Assembly (NCBI RefSeq): GCF_001908105.1
Contig: NZ_MKGQ01000035.1
Location: 1 to 28,593 of the forward strand
Reading direction: 5' to 3'
Length of the DNA: 28,593 nt
Source of the DNA: Xenorhabdus eapokensis
Lineage (GTDB): Bacteria; Pseudomonadota; Gammaproteobacteria; Enterobacterales; Enterobacteriaceae
Part shown: positions 17,463 through 26,168 of the stretch, piece by piece
How positions within the stretch are numbered: position 1 is the stretch's first letter
Layout: each line of letters begins with the position of its first letter
Translations under genes and position numbers: made by a program
The notes under the pieces: generated by a model
Seen by the model: only the letters and a program-made list of their open reading frames with translations
The model's database searches: none
What the model was told of the DNA's origin: nothing

Positions 17463-18533
17463 ATGACAAGCTCACCTAATCCCCTGCTCGCCACCTTACG
17501 GGCGCAACTGGACGCGTACCTCGATACGCTGGCCGCACAGGGAAAAAGCCCGCGCACACGGGAAAGCTACCGGGAACGGCTGTTACCGTTCGTGGACTGG
17601 TGCGAACAGCGCACCGTGCAGTATCCGGCACAGGTGACGCTGGTATTGCTGGAAAGCTGGCAGCGCTATCTGCGGGCTTACCGCAAAGCCGATGGTCAGC
17701 CTTACAGCCATAACGGCCAGCGTGAACGGTTAATCGCCCTGAGGCTGTGGTTCCGCTGGCTACTGCAACGGCATCACATCCTCTACAATCCGACCGAGCA
17801 GTTGGTGTTACCGAAAGAAGAGAAGCGGTTGCCCGCCCAGATACTGAGTGAACGGGAAACCGTGCAGGTGCTGGACAGCCTTGACGACCAAAGTATCTTG
17901 GGGCTGCGCAACCGGGTGATGCTGGAAGTGCTGTGGAGCAGCGGCCTCCGGCGCATGGAGCTGCGCCAGCTCCGGCGGGGTGATATCGACGTCGAACGGG
18001 GGGTCGTGGTGGTTAATCAGGGCAAAGGCCATAAAGACCGGGTGGTGCCCATTGGCGGGCGGGCGCTGGGCTGGCTGACACGCTATCTGGTGCAGGTTCG
18101 GCCACAGTTGGCAGAAAGTCATGACAGCGGTTACCTGTTTATCTCGCAAAAGGGCAGGCCGCTCAGTCTGGGGCACTTGACCCAAATCGCGGGCAAGGCC
18201 ATCCGCCATCAGGCGCAGCTAGACAAGCCGGGCGCCTGTCACCTGTTCCGGCATTCCATGGCGACGCAGATGCTGGACAATGGCGCGGATATCCGCCATA
18301 TCCAGGCGATGCTGGGGCATGAGAAACTCAACACCACCCAGGTGTATACGCGGGTCGCCATTAAACAGCTCAGGCAGGTGCACAGCCAGACCCATCCGGC
18401 CGAGCGGGCAGATAACCAGCCGCCAAACGCTGACACCGAACCCCCGAAGAGCCGCCCATGCCCTGAATCCGCGGAAAGTAGCGTGCCAGACAGCCACCCC
18501 GATGCCAGCGGACAGCGCCCCCGTCCCCGTTGA
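17463..18533 (+). CDS. XerC/D-like tyrosine recombinase, copy 1
   Basis: A 356-residue site-specific recombinase. The N-terminal SAM-like core-binding domain spans about 8-105 and the catalytic domain about 125-300. Catalytic residues are visible: Arg163 (SSGLRRMEL), Lys188 (GKGHKDR), His260 and Arg263 (CHLFRHSMAT), His286 (LGHEKLN) and Tyr295 (TTQVYTRV). The Pro-rich tail of about 50 residues beyond a Xer-type end is unusual. AAGGA precedes the ATG. It is the last gene of the unit, about 930 bases from the right junction, and is the best candidate for integration at GACCCCATCGGG in rhs. It belongs to a different subfamily from the P4-type integrase earlier in the window. Confidence 0.9.
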   Translation: MTSSPNPLLATLRAQLDAYLDTLAAQGKSPRTRESYRERLLPFVDWCEQRTVQYPAQVTLVLLESWQRYLRAYRKADGQPYSHNGQRERLIALRLWFRWLLQRHHILYNPTEQLVLPKEEKRLPAQILSERETVQVLDSLDDQSILGLRNRVMLEVLWSSGLRRMELRQLRRGDIDVERGVVVVNQGKGHKDRVVPIGGRALGWLTRYLVQVRPQLAESHDSGYLFISQKGRPLSLGHLTQIAGKAIRHQAQLDKPGACHLFRHSMATQMLDNGADIRHIQAMLGHEKLNTTQVYTRVAIKQLRQVHSQTHPAERADNQPPNADTEPPKSRPCPESAESSVPDSHPDASGQRPRPR

Positions 18534-18600
18534 GTTCGCGGGGGGCGGGGCAGGGGCAGACCGTGGCCGGCCTGCCCGTCAGCTTCAGTGCCGGCGGGGG

Positions 18601-18671
18601 TAAATGGGCAATGGGCAGCGGCGGCCACGGTGTCCCCAACCACTGTGTGCCGGCTGCCCAAAGCCCATTTA
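18601..18671. repeat. Inverted repeat with 19-base arms (first stem-loop), copy 1
   Basis: The arms at 18601-18619 (TAAATGGGCAATGGGCAGC) and 18653-18671 pair except for two adjacent positions (AA against AA), around a 33-base loop that itself contains short complementary GC blocks. Confidence 0.6.
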
Positions 18672-18771
18672 ACATAATGCAGGGAGATTATGCGAAATTC
18701 GCCGTGCGGCCACCGTGTCCCGCCAACCGCCGAAGGGCGGCTCACATCGCATAATCTGCATTATGTCTGGC
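18667..18771. other. Inverted pair of dif-like (Xer-type) sites forming a stem-loop, copy 1
   Basis: Left site, read on the minus strand: an arm ATTTCGCATAA, a 10-base centre, and TTATGTTAAAT, which equals the XerD arm of E. coli dif as I recall it. Right site, plus strand: TCGCATAA, a 6-base centre TCTGCA, and TTATGT. The sites face each other, so 18672-18695 pairs with 18747-18766 except for a 4-base bulge (GGAG). A small CCGCC/GGCGG hairpin (18727-18740) sits inside. Confidence 0.5.
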
Positions 18772-19460
18772 GCCCCCGCTTATCGGCCTCGCGGGGTGCA
18801 CCGCACAAGGCTGGCGCCTTCTGCTCTAGACTTCTGAGCCGATCCCTGCCAAAAACCGCGCCAGACTAAAACACCGTGCCCCCCGTCCGGCTAAAACTGC
18901 GTCTTCTTTAGCGGCCTTGGGTGGCTCAGGCAAAGAACCCTGTAGGCAGGTCGGCCTGCGGCCTCCGCTGTTTTACCTCCCCCGCCCCGACCCCGCTGCA
19001 CTGGCTGCGCGCGGCTCGCAGTCGCTGCGCTCCTTGCTCGTTGCCGTGCTCGCCATCTCCGCCCCGTGCAGCCCCCGGAGGGGGCTTCCCTTAAATAAGG
19101 TCGCGGTCATGCAAAACCGTGGCAAAGCCCAAAGCAACCGTGCACCAGAGCGTCGCAGGGCGCCGCTTGCGGACTCTGTGCCGCCCGCCCCCGCAGAACG
19201 GCCGCCCGCCGCCCAAGCAAGTTGGGCGACGTTCGCCCGTTGCCGTGAAAAACCGCACAAAATCAATCTGATTATCCCATCAATCAGAAGAAGGGGCGCT
19301 ATACTGCACCGCGGGGCAAGCGTCAAAACAGGGCAAAAGTGCACTTCGGCATTTTAGGTTCGCGGGAATGGGCGGAACGGGTAAAAGGGGTTCTTTAACA
19401 AGATGATAAATAAGGAAAAAATCGCTTAAAACCGTATAACCGCACCGGAACCTGCCCTAA

Positions 19461-19472
19461 GACCCCATCGGG
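19461..19472 (+). repeat. Junction core GACCCCATCGGG between the two copies (attP-like)
   Basis: Here the element's right end meets its own left end, so this is the sequence expected in an excised circle. AACCTGCCC (19449-19457) and GGGCGGGTT (19478-19486) are inverted arms matching 8 of 9 bases around it. Confidence 0.55.
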
Positions 19473-19907
19473 TTGCTGGGCGGGTTTAACCCGTATTCGT
19501 ATGTGCATAATCCGATAGGATGGGTAGATCCGCTGGGATTAGCGAGTTGTCCTGTCGATATATTAAAGAATGCCAGAAAAAATAATCATGCCATTTCAGC
19601 AGAACAAAGGCAGCAAATAATAGATTCAATAGAGAATCCTAAGCTGCAAAAAATGTTTGAAGAACTATATCGGCCAGGTGCAAATATTCCTGATGGAGGT
19701 ACAGCAGCTTCTATTCTGCATACAAAGAATACTGGGCAATTAGTCGGTGGTTCAGACCATGTAAATAAAGGTAAGGATTATTTAACAGCATTGAAAAATT
19801 TATCTAGTGGTAATGGAAGGTATAAAAATGAGGCTCTAAGCCCATCGGATAGAAGCTTAGCAAGCTACATGATAAATGATTTAAGGAACGCATTGGGGCA
19901 TTTATGA
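19461..19907 (+). pseudogene. Orphan Rhs tip 1 (copy 2), cut off from its core
   Basis: Encodes the same core end (DPIGLLGGFNPYSYVHNPIG), cleavage motif and toxin as the intact rhs. The in-frame TAA at 19458-19460 and lack of a core mean it is not part of an Rhs protein. TTG at 19473 or GTG codons could start a short product, but no ribosome binding site is evident. It would regain a core only by recombination or element excision. Confidence 0.8.
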
Positions 19908-20308
19908 CGAATGATGAATTAATTGATAAACTAAATAATTTTTTTCCTGTGTTTCGAGAAATACATGGCGAGCATGATGGTATCTATCTAATATTTGGAG
20001 GTTTTGGTACGTTTTTTGCTGATCTGATAAATCTATATGGCTCTGGTAAAGTAGAGGAGAAAAGCTATTTTTCTCAAAACATCGCCTCTATTTACAAAGA
20101 TGAAGATATATTAATAAAAGAAATAAAGAACATATTTAGTTTTGTCGATGACTTATTTCTTTATCAAGGTGATGACGTAAAAGACATATTAAATACGTGT
20201 ATCTTTGAAGCAATAATGGGAAGTGATTATAGTTACAATTTGGCTAGAAAATATCTTAGCAAAGAAACTTATAATCACTATTTGGAAATAACTAAAAGAG
20301 TTATTTAG
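19904..20308 (+). CDS. Putative immunity protein for tip 1, copy 2
   Basis: Identical 134-residue protein to the one at 13196-13600, again overlapping the tip stop by ATGA. Here it follows an orphan tip, so it lacks the rhs promoter and its expression is uncertain. If expressed it would give a second dose of the same protection. Confidence 0.7.
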   Translation: MTNDELIDKLNNFFPVFREIHGEHDGIYLIFGGFGTFFADLINLYGSGKVEEKSYFSQNIASIYKDEDILIKEIKNIFSFVDDLFLYQGDDVKDILNTCIFEAIMGSDYSYNLARKYLSKETYNHYLEITKRVI

Positions 20309-20311
20309 TTC

Positions 20312-20355
20312 AAAGCCGGAAAGATCCCCGTGATCTTCCGGCTTTGTTCTTTTTA
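20312..20355 (+). terminator. Intrinsic terminator, copy 2
   Basis: Same bulged GC-rich hairpin and T-rich tail as at 13604-13647, ending the orphan tip-immunity segment. Confidence 0.85.
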
Positions 20356-20376
20356 AGAGCTGCTCACTCCCTGCCC

Positions 20377-20700
20377 TTAGCGGCTTTTGTAGTCACCAAT
20401 CAGCTCCCGCATTTTGAGCTTAATCTCACTGAGCTGGTCTTGCTGGCGCCGGTACTGTTGCTTAATGGTGCGGGTGTCGTCACTGTCGGGGATCAGCACC
20501 AGACAGCCCTCCATAATCTTGACGGTGAGTGTACCGCCAATATCAAACCCCGCAGCCTTAAGCCACCTTCCCGTTAAATTTATCGCGGGTCTGGGGTTCG
20601 GCCTGCCGTTTTGCGGCACGTATCCCACGGTGTAATAACGCTCTGTTTTTATAACTTTATTTACTGCACGGTTTTGCTTAGAATGCGCCTTAGCCATCAT
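20377..20700 (-). CDS. symE: SymE-family toxin, copy 2
   Basis: Identical to the protein at 13669-13992, with the same AGGAG and the same regulator upstream. Both copies carry their own promoter region, so gene dosage of this putative toxin is doubled in this strain. Confidence 0.78.
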   Translation of the reverse strand: MMAKAHSKQNRAVNKVIKTERYYTVGYVPQNGRPNPRPAINLTGRWLKAAGFDIGGTLTVKIMEGCLVLIPDSDDTRTIKQQYRRQQDQLSEIKLKMRELIGDYKSR

Positions 20701-20770
20701 TCAACTCCTAGATAGTTGGTTGTGGTGAGCGGCGTTGGTGAGGTGAGAACTCATCAGCGCCGTGCTGTTT

Positions 20771-21172
20771 TTAGCGTTGCCTTATGCTCTTCTTAACTGC
20801 CTTCTCCACGTTGACTTTAGTCACAAAACTGTCAATTACCATAATCAACGCTCTTTGCTCTTCATCCGGTAGCGCATCGGCTTGCTGCCAAAGTTCATGT
20901 AACTCTGCGTTGCGGATCTTCACATCCTTGCTGGCCTCAATCCTCCCCACTAGTTCATCAAGAGAAACCTGTAACACATCAGCCATTTTGATCAATGTAT
21001 CCAACTGTGGCGAGATGTGGCCGCGTTCCCAGCGGTTATAGACACGAGGCAGAACGCCGATCATCTCTGCAAGGCGTGTCTGCGTTAATCCTCTGGCTTC
21101 ACGCAGAGTGCGCAGACGTTCGGAAAATGTGGGCATATCAAGACCTATCATCAGAAAATCAATGCCTGTCAT
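20771..21172 (-). CDS. Cro/C1-type HTH regulator, copy 2
   Basis: Identical to the regulator at 14063-14464 and divergent from the second primase across the same palindrome. Protein from either copy should act on both operators. Confidence 0.83.
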   Translation of the reverse strand: MTGIDFLMIGLDMPTFSERLRTLREARGLTQTRLAEMIGVLPRVYNRWERGHISPQLDTLIKMADVLQVSLDELVGRIEASKDVKIRNAELHELWQQADALPDEEQRALIMVIDSFVTKVNVEKAVKKSIRQR

Positions 21173-21198
21173 TATATGCCCTCCTTTTAAGCTGCCTG

Positions 21199-21238
21199 TT
21201 GTAATGTCCTAAATATGCGATTATTATATATCGCATAT
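21199..21238 (+). promoter_or_regulatory. Primase promoter and palindromic operator, copy 2
   Basis: TTGTAA (21199-21204), 17 bases, TATTAT (21222-21227), overlapped by ATATGCGAT (21213-21221) and ATCGCATAT (21230-21238). Confidence 0.55.
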
Positions 21239-21273
21239 ATGTCTATTGACAAGGTTCAGGGAGAAAGAAATTT

Positions 21274-23958
21274 ATGGCTCGCATTCCCGAAGCAGAATTA
21301 CAGCACCTGAAAACCGCCGTTCCCTTAGTTGCCATCATCGAGCAGCAGGGGCGGCAGTTGTTTAAGCGCGGTAAAGACATGACCGTGCTGTGCCCGTTCC
21401 ATGAGGAGAAAACGCCCTCGATGGTCATTACCCCAGCGAAAAATCTCTACCACTGTTTTGGCTGTGATGCGGGCGGGTCGGTGCTGGATTGGGTGATGCA
21501 CACCGAGGGTCTGAGCCTGCGCCATGCCGTGGAGCGCCTGCGTGCCGTGCTGGGGCACAATCCGGCCGTGGAGCCGCTGGTGCAGCCGGAAGAGCTGGCC
21601 GGTGATGCCATCGGGCAACAGGTGTTGCTGTCACGGGTGGTTGCGTTTTATCACCATACGTTGCTGAATGCGCCGGAGGCACAAGCGTACCTGTCCAAAC
21701 GGCGGCTCAACCATCCTGAACTGGTCAGCCATTTTAAGCTGGGCTTTGCCAACCGAACGCTCGCTTACCGTCTGCCAGCCAGTAAATACAAGGCCGGAGC
21801 AGAGATCCGCCGCCGCCTGCAAGCCATCGGCGTGCTGCGGGAGAACGGGCGGGAGCACCTGCGCGGCTCGCTGGTTGTGCCGGTGATGGATGCGCAGGGG
21901 CAAATCCATGAGCTGTACGGGCGCAAAATCGGTGACGACCTGCGCCAGTCCATTATCCGCCATCTGTACCTGCCGGGGGCACACAAAGGGGTCTGGAATG
22001 AAGCCGCGCTGGGTGCCTCCAAAACGCTGATTCTGTGTGAATCGCTGATTGATGCGATGTCGTTCTGGGTGACGGGGCAGCGCAATGTGACGGCGGCCTA
22101 TGGAGTGCATGGCGTCACGGCTGATCACTGGCAAGCCTTTGAACAGTACGGCATTAAGCAGGTGCTGATCGCTTTCGATAATGACAGCGCCGGCAATGAT
22201 GCCGCGGTCAAACTGGCGGCGGAACTGGCGGCCAAAGGCATCACGCCGCTGCGCGTGGTGTTCCCGTCGGGCAGGGATGCCAACGGCTATCTGTGCCAGA
22301 TGGCGGAACCCGAATCGGCCTTTGCCCTGTTGATTGAGAGTGCCGTGCCGATGCAGGATGTGGCGGGCATGGTCGCCCTTGCGCGCCAGACACCTGAGCC
22401 AGAATCCGCTTCCCCTTTAGCGGCTGAACCCGCACCCAATGTCACACCAAATGTCGTCTGTGAGTCCGGTGAGCATGGCGAGCTGCGCGTGTCAGTCGGC
22501 ACACTGCAATGGTGTCTGCGCGGGCTGGGCGCGGTGAAAGCGGGATCGGTTGCCATGAAGCTCAATGCGCAGGTGCTGGACAGGCAAAGCGGTGTGCTGT
22601 TCGCTGACGGGGTTGATCTGATGAGCGGGCGTTCACGCAACAGTTACGCCCGACTGGCTGCCGCTGAGCTGGGACTGGCCGAAGGCGACCTCCGGCGGGC
22701 ACTGGGGCAGGTGTTACTGGCGGTCGAACAGTGGCAGCAGCAAGGCGGCGTGGCCGCAGTCGCCAGCATCCCGAAAATGAGCGACAGCGAGCAGGCAGCG
22801 GCACTGGCCTTGTTGCAAGATCCCTACCTGCCCGCCCGTATCACCGCTGACTTAGCGGCCTGTGGTGTGGTCGGCGAATCCACTAACTTGCTGGCCGGTT
22901 TTTTGGCGGCGGTGAGCCGAAAGTTACCCAAACCGTTAGCGGTACTTATCCAGAGCAGCAGCGCCGCCGGCAAATCCTCACTGATGGAGGCGGTGCTCAA
23001 TCTGATCCCAGAGGAGGAGCGCATCCAGTACAGCGCCATGACCGGCCAGAGCCTGTTTTATCTGGGGGAAACCAATCTCCAGCACAAAATCCTCGCTATC
23101 GCCGAAGAAGAGGGCGTGCGGCAGGCGGCCTATGCGTTGAAGTTGTTGCAAAGTGATGGCGAGCTGACGATGGCCAGCACCGGCAAGGATGAGGCGACCG
23201 GCAACCTCGTCACCAAAAGCTATACCGTCAAAGGTCCGGTGATGCTGATGCTGACCACGACCGCCATTGATGTGGATGAAGAGCTGCTCAACCGCTGTCT
23301 GGTGCTGACGGTCAATGAATCCCGCGAACAGACGGAAGCCATCCATGCGTTGCAGCGCCAGAAGCAGACGCTCGAAGGCTTGCTGGCCGAGAACGAGCGG
23401 GACTATCTGATGCAGCTTCACCAGAACGCCCAGCGGCTGCTTAAGCCGTTGAATGTGGTCAATCCGTATGCGTCGCAACTGACGTTCCTGTCAGACAAAA
23501 CCCGTACCCGCCGTGACCATATGAAATACCTGACGCTCATTCAGAGCATAGCGTTGTTGCACCAGTACCAGCGGGACATCAAAACGGCAGAGCATCGCGG
23601 CAAGACGCTGGAGTACATCGAAGTGAGCAAAGACGATATCCGGCTCGCCAATCAGTTGGCGCATGAAATCTTAGGCCGGACACTGGACGAAATGCCGCCG
23701 CAGACGCGTAAGCTGTTATTGCTGATCCAGGGCTGGGTAAAAGAAAGCGGCCAGCCCCGCCACGAAATGCGGTTTACCCGCAAACAGTTGAGGGATGCCG
23801 TGCAGTGGGGCGATACCCAGCTTAAGGTGCATCTCTCACGACTGGTCGAAATGGAATACCTGCTGTTGCACCGTCGTGGCCTGACGTTCGTCTATGAACT
23901 GCTGTTCGACGGGGCAGACAGTGATACCGCCCACCTGAGTGGCCTTATTGTTCCCTGA
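21274..23958 (+). CDS. CHC2/TOPRIM primase fused to a P-loop ATPase, copy 2
   Basis: An 894-residue protein identical to that at 14566-17250, with the CHC2 finger, TOPRIM acidic residues and SSSAAGKSS loop all intact. No decay has begun in this copy, which supports a recent origin of the tandem pair. Confidence 0.85.
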   Translation: MARIPEAELQHLKTAVPLVAIIEQQGRQLFKRGKDMTVLCPFHEEKTPSMVITPAKNLYHCFGCDAGGSVLDWVMHTEGLSLRHAVERLRAVLGHNPAVEPLVQPEELAGDAIGQQVLLSRVVAFYHHTLLNAPEAQAYLSKRRLNHPELVSHFKLGFANRTLAYRLPASKYKAGAEIRRRLQAIGVLRENGREHLRGSLVVPVMDAQGQIHELYGRKIGDDLRQSIIRHLYLPGAHKGVWNEAALGASKTLILCESLIDAMSFWVTGQRNVTAAYGVHGVTADHWQAFEQYGIKQVLIAFDNDSAGNDAAVKLAAELAAKGITPLRVVFPSGRDANGYLCQMAEPESAFALLIESAVPMQDVAGMVALARQTPEPESASPLAAEPAPNVTPNVVCESGEHGELRVSVGTLQWCLRGLGAVKAGSVAMKLNAQVLDRQSGVLFADGVDLMSGRSRNSYARLAAAELGLAEGDLRRALGQVLLAVEQWQQQGGVAAVASIPKMSDSEQAAALALLQDPYLPARITADLAACGVVGESTNLLAGFLAAVSRKLPKPLAVLIQSSSAAGKSSLMEAVLNLIPEEERIQYSAMTGQSLFYLGETNLQHKILAIAEEEGVRQAAYALKLLQSDGELTMASTGKDEATGNLVTKSYTVKGPVMLMLTTTAIDVDEELLNRCLVLTVNESREQTEAIHALQRQKQTLEGLLAENERDYLMQLHQNAQRLLKPLNVVNPYASQLTFLSDKTRTRRDHMKYLTLIQSIALLHQYQRDIKTAEHRGKTLEYIEVSKDDIRLANQLAHEILGRTLDEMPPQTRKLLLLIQGWVKESGQPRHEMRFTRKQLRDAVQWGDTQLKVHLSRLVEMEYLLLHRRGLTFVYELLFDGADSDTAHLSGLIVP

Positions 23959-23980
23959 GCGGGCAGTATAACGTTATCCG

Positions 23981-24095
23981 GTCGGGGTTAAACCCCAGTC
24001 GGTCGCCTGTCAGTCGGCTTGTTGTCGGCAGGTAGTCGGGATGGTTAAATCCCGGCAAAGGCAGATACAGCAAGGCTTCCCCTCAAAGTGGTCGG
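23981..24095 (+). repeat. GTCGG iteron-like array, copy 2
   Basis: Same GTCGG series (23981, 23998, 24013, 24024, 24035, 24091) and palindromes as in copy 1. Confidence 0.45.
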
Positions 24096-24170
24096 CATCA
24101 GCCCAAAAACACTGTTCCGCCCGTACAGCTCTCTTCGCTACCCACACAACAAAAAAGAAGGAACATCCGC

Positions 24171-25241
24171 ATGACAAGCTCACCTAATCCCCTGCTCGCC
24201 ACCTTACGGGCGCAACTGGACGCGTACCTCGATACGCTGGCCGCACAGGGAAAAAGCCCGCGCACACGGGAAAGCTACCGGGAACGGCTGTTACCGTTCG
24301 TGGACTGGTGCGAACAGCGCACCGTGCAGTATCCGGCACAGGTGACGCTGGTATTGCTGGAAAGCTGGCAGCGCTATCTGCGGGCTTACCGCAAAGCCGA
24401 TGGTCAGCCTTACAGCCATAACGGCCAGCGTGAACGGTTAATCGCCCTGAGGCTGTGGTTCCGCTGGCTACTGCAACGGCATCACATCCTCTACAATCCG
24501 ACCGAGCAGTTGGTGTTACCGAAAGAAGAGAAGCGGTTGCCCGCCCAGATACTGAGTGAACGGGAAACCGTGCAGGTGCTGGACAGCCTTGACGACCAAA
24601 GTATCTTGGGGCTGCGCAACCGGGTGATGCTGGAAGTGCTGTGGAGCAGCGGCCTCCGGCGCATGGAGCTGCGCCAGCTCCGGCGGGGTGATATCGACGT
24701 CGAACGGGGGGTCGTGGTGGTTAATCAGGGCAAAGGCCATAAAGACCGGGTGGTGCCCATTGGCGGGCGGGCGCTGGGCTGGCTGACACGCTATCTGGTG
24801 CAGGTTCGGCCACAGTTGGCAGAAAGTCATGACAGCGGTTACCTGTTTATCTCGCAAAAGGGCAGGCCGCTCAGTCTGGGGCACTTGACCCAAATCGCGG
24901 GCAAGGCCATCCGCCATCAGGCGCAGCTAGACAAGCCGGGCGCCTGTCACCTGTTCCGGCATTCCATGGCGACGCAGATGCTGGACAATGGCGCGGATAT
25001 CCGCCATATCCAGGCGATGCTGGGGCATGAGAAACTCAACACCACCCAGGTGTATACGCGGGTCGCCATTAAACAGCTCAGGCAGGTGCACAGCCAGACC
25101 CATCCGGCCGAGCGGGCAGATAACCAGCCGCCAAACGCTGACACCGAACCCCCGAAGAGCCGCCCATGCCCTGAATCCGCGGAAAGTAGCGTGCCAGACA
25201 GCCACCCCGATGCCAGCGGACAGCGCCCCCGTCCCCGTTGA
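24171..25241 (+). CDS. XerC/D-like tyrosine recombinase, copy 2
   Basis: Identical to the recombinase at 17463-18533, with all catalytic residues kept. Being the copy nearest the junction with the displaced tip, it sits next to the probable attR at 26169. Confidence 0.9.
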   Translation: MTSSPNPLLATLRAQLDAYLDTLAAQGKSPRTRESYRERLLPFVDWCEQRTVQYPAQVTLVLLESWQRYLRAYRKADGQPYSHNGQRERLIALRLWFRWLLQRHHILYNPTEQLVLPKEEKRLPAQILSERETVQVLDSLDDQSILGLRNRVMLEVLWSSGLRRMELRQLRRGDIDVERGVVVVNQGKGHKDRVVPIGGRALGWLTRYLVQVRPQLAESHDSGYLFISQKGRPLSLGHLTQIAGKAIRHQAQLDKPGACHLFRHSMATQMLDNGADIRHIQAMLGHEKLNTTQVYTRVAIKQLRQVHSQTHPAERADNQPPNADTEPPKSRPCPESAESSVPDSHPDASGQRPRPR

Positions 25242-26168
25242 GTTCGCGGGGGGCGGGGCAGGGGCAGACCGTGGCCGGCCTGCCCGTCAGCTTCAGTGCC
25301 GGCGGGGGTAAATGGGCAATGGGCAGCGGCGGCCACGGTGTCCCCAACCACTGTGTGCCGGCTGCCCAAAGCCCATTTAACATAATGCAGGGAGATTATG
25401 CGAAATTCGCCGTGCGGCCACCGTGTCCCGCCAACCGCCGAAGGGCGGCTCACATCGCATAATCTGCATTATGTCTGGCGCCCCCGCTTATCGGCCTCGC
25501 GGGGTGCACCGCACAAGGCTGGCGCCTTCTGCTCTAGACTTCTGAGCCGATCCCTGCCAAAAACCGCGCCAGACTAAAACACCGTGCCCCCCGTCCGGCT
25601 AAAACTGCGTCTTCTTTAGCGGCCTTGGGTGGCTCAGGCAAAGAACCCTGTAGGCAGGTCGGCCTGCGGCCTCCGCTGTTTTACCTCCCCCGCCCCGACC
25701 CCGCTGCACTGGCTGCGCGCGGCTCGCAGTCGCTGCGCTCCTTGCTCGTTGCCGTGCTCGCCATCTCCGCCCCGTGCAGCCCCCGGAGGGGGCTTCCCTT
25801 AAATAAGGTCGCGGTCATGCAAAACCGTGGCAAAGCCCAAAGCAACCGTGCACCAGAGCGTCGCAGGGCGCCGCTTGCGGACTCTGTGCCGCCCGCCCCC
25901 GCAGAACGGCCGCCCGCCGCCCAAGCAAGTTGGGCGACGTTCGCCCGTTGCCGTGAAAAACCGCACAAAATCAATCTGATTATCCCATCAATCAGAAGAA
26001 GGGGCGCTATACTGCACCGCGGGGCAAGCGTCAAAACAGGGCAAAAGTGCACTTCGGCATTTTAGGTTCGCGGGAATGGGCGGAACGGGTAAAAGGGGTT
26101 CTTTAACAAGATGATAAATAAGGAAAAAATCGCTTAAAACCGTATAACCGCACCGGAACCTGCCCTAA
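25242..26168 (+). other. GC-rich non-coding right end of element, copy 2
   Basis: Repeats the 927-base tail of copy 1, including the stem-loop at 25309-25379 and the inverted dif-like pair at 25375-25479. It ends with CCTGCCCTAA at the junction with the displaced tip. No gene supported. Confidence 0.45.

Larger units (their letters stand above)
12753..19460 (+). mobile_element. Rhs-tip-carrying integrative element, copy 1 (6708 bp)
   Basis: The unit starts at GACCCCATCGGG inside the rhs core and ends with CCTGCCCTAA, immediately followed by another GACCCCATCGGG. It contains an in-frame toxin tip, immunity gene, terminator, symE, Cro/C1 regulator, primase-ATPase, tyrosine recombinase and a GC-rich tail. 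The 12-base repeat at each end, an integrase near one end and displacement of a resident rhs tip are the signs of site-specific integration. Apart from the tip and immunity gene, the gene content (replication, recombination, maintenance) is that of an integrative element. The exact crossover within the 12-13 shared bases cannot be fixed from one locus. Confidence 0.75.
18534..19460 (+). other. GC-rich non-coding right end of element, copy 1
   Basis: 927 bases with no gene I can support. The first part is very GC-rich and carries two long stem-loops (18601-18671 and 18672-18766). The middle (about 18950-19250) is GC-rich and low in coding signal, with runs such as CCCGGAGGGGG. The last about 100 bases turn AT-rich and end in CCTGCCCTAA at the junction. 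It could hold att or arm sites, an origin, or a structured RNA. Confidence 0.45.
19461..26168 (+). mobile_element. Rhs-tip-carrying integrative element, copy 2 (6708 bp)
   Basis: A head-to-tail second copy. All encoded proteins are identical to copy 1, and I saw no base difference in the stretches compared. It starts at the internal GACCCCATCGGG and ends at the TAA before the third one. Near-identity implies recent tandem integration or recent duplication. Confidence 0.8.

Noticed and set aside
18667..18771. The chromosome's own dif site
   Set aside because: It occurs twice inside a mobile unit, the centre of one site is 10 bases, and the other lacks a good XerD arm. At most dif-like.
18917..19357. 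146-codon open frame in the GC-rich element tail, and the 123-codon frame on the other strand
   Set aside because: Both exist because GC-rich DNA has few stops. They overlap on opposite strands, have no ribosome binding site, and show low-complexity Pro/Arg/Ala composition without a recognisable domain.
19473..19907. TTG-started 144-codon gene for the orphan tip
   Set aside because: No ribosome binding site, and the sequence is an internal rhs segment. Recorded as a displaced tip rather than an independent gene.
12753..26168. Tandem repeat as a CRISPR array or minisatellite
   Set aside because: The unit is 6.7 kb and full of genes. There are no short regularly spaced repeats.
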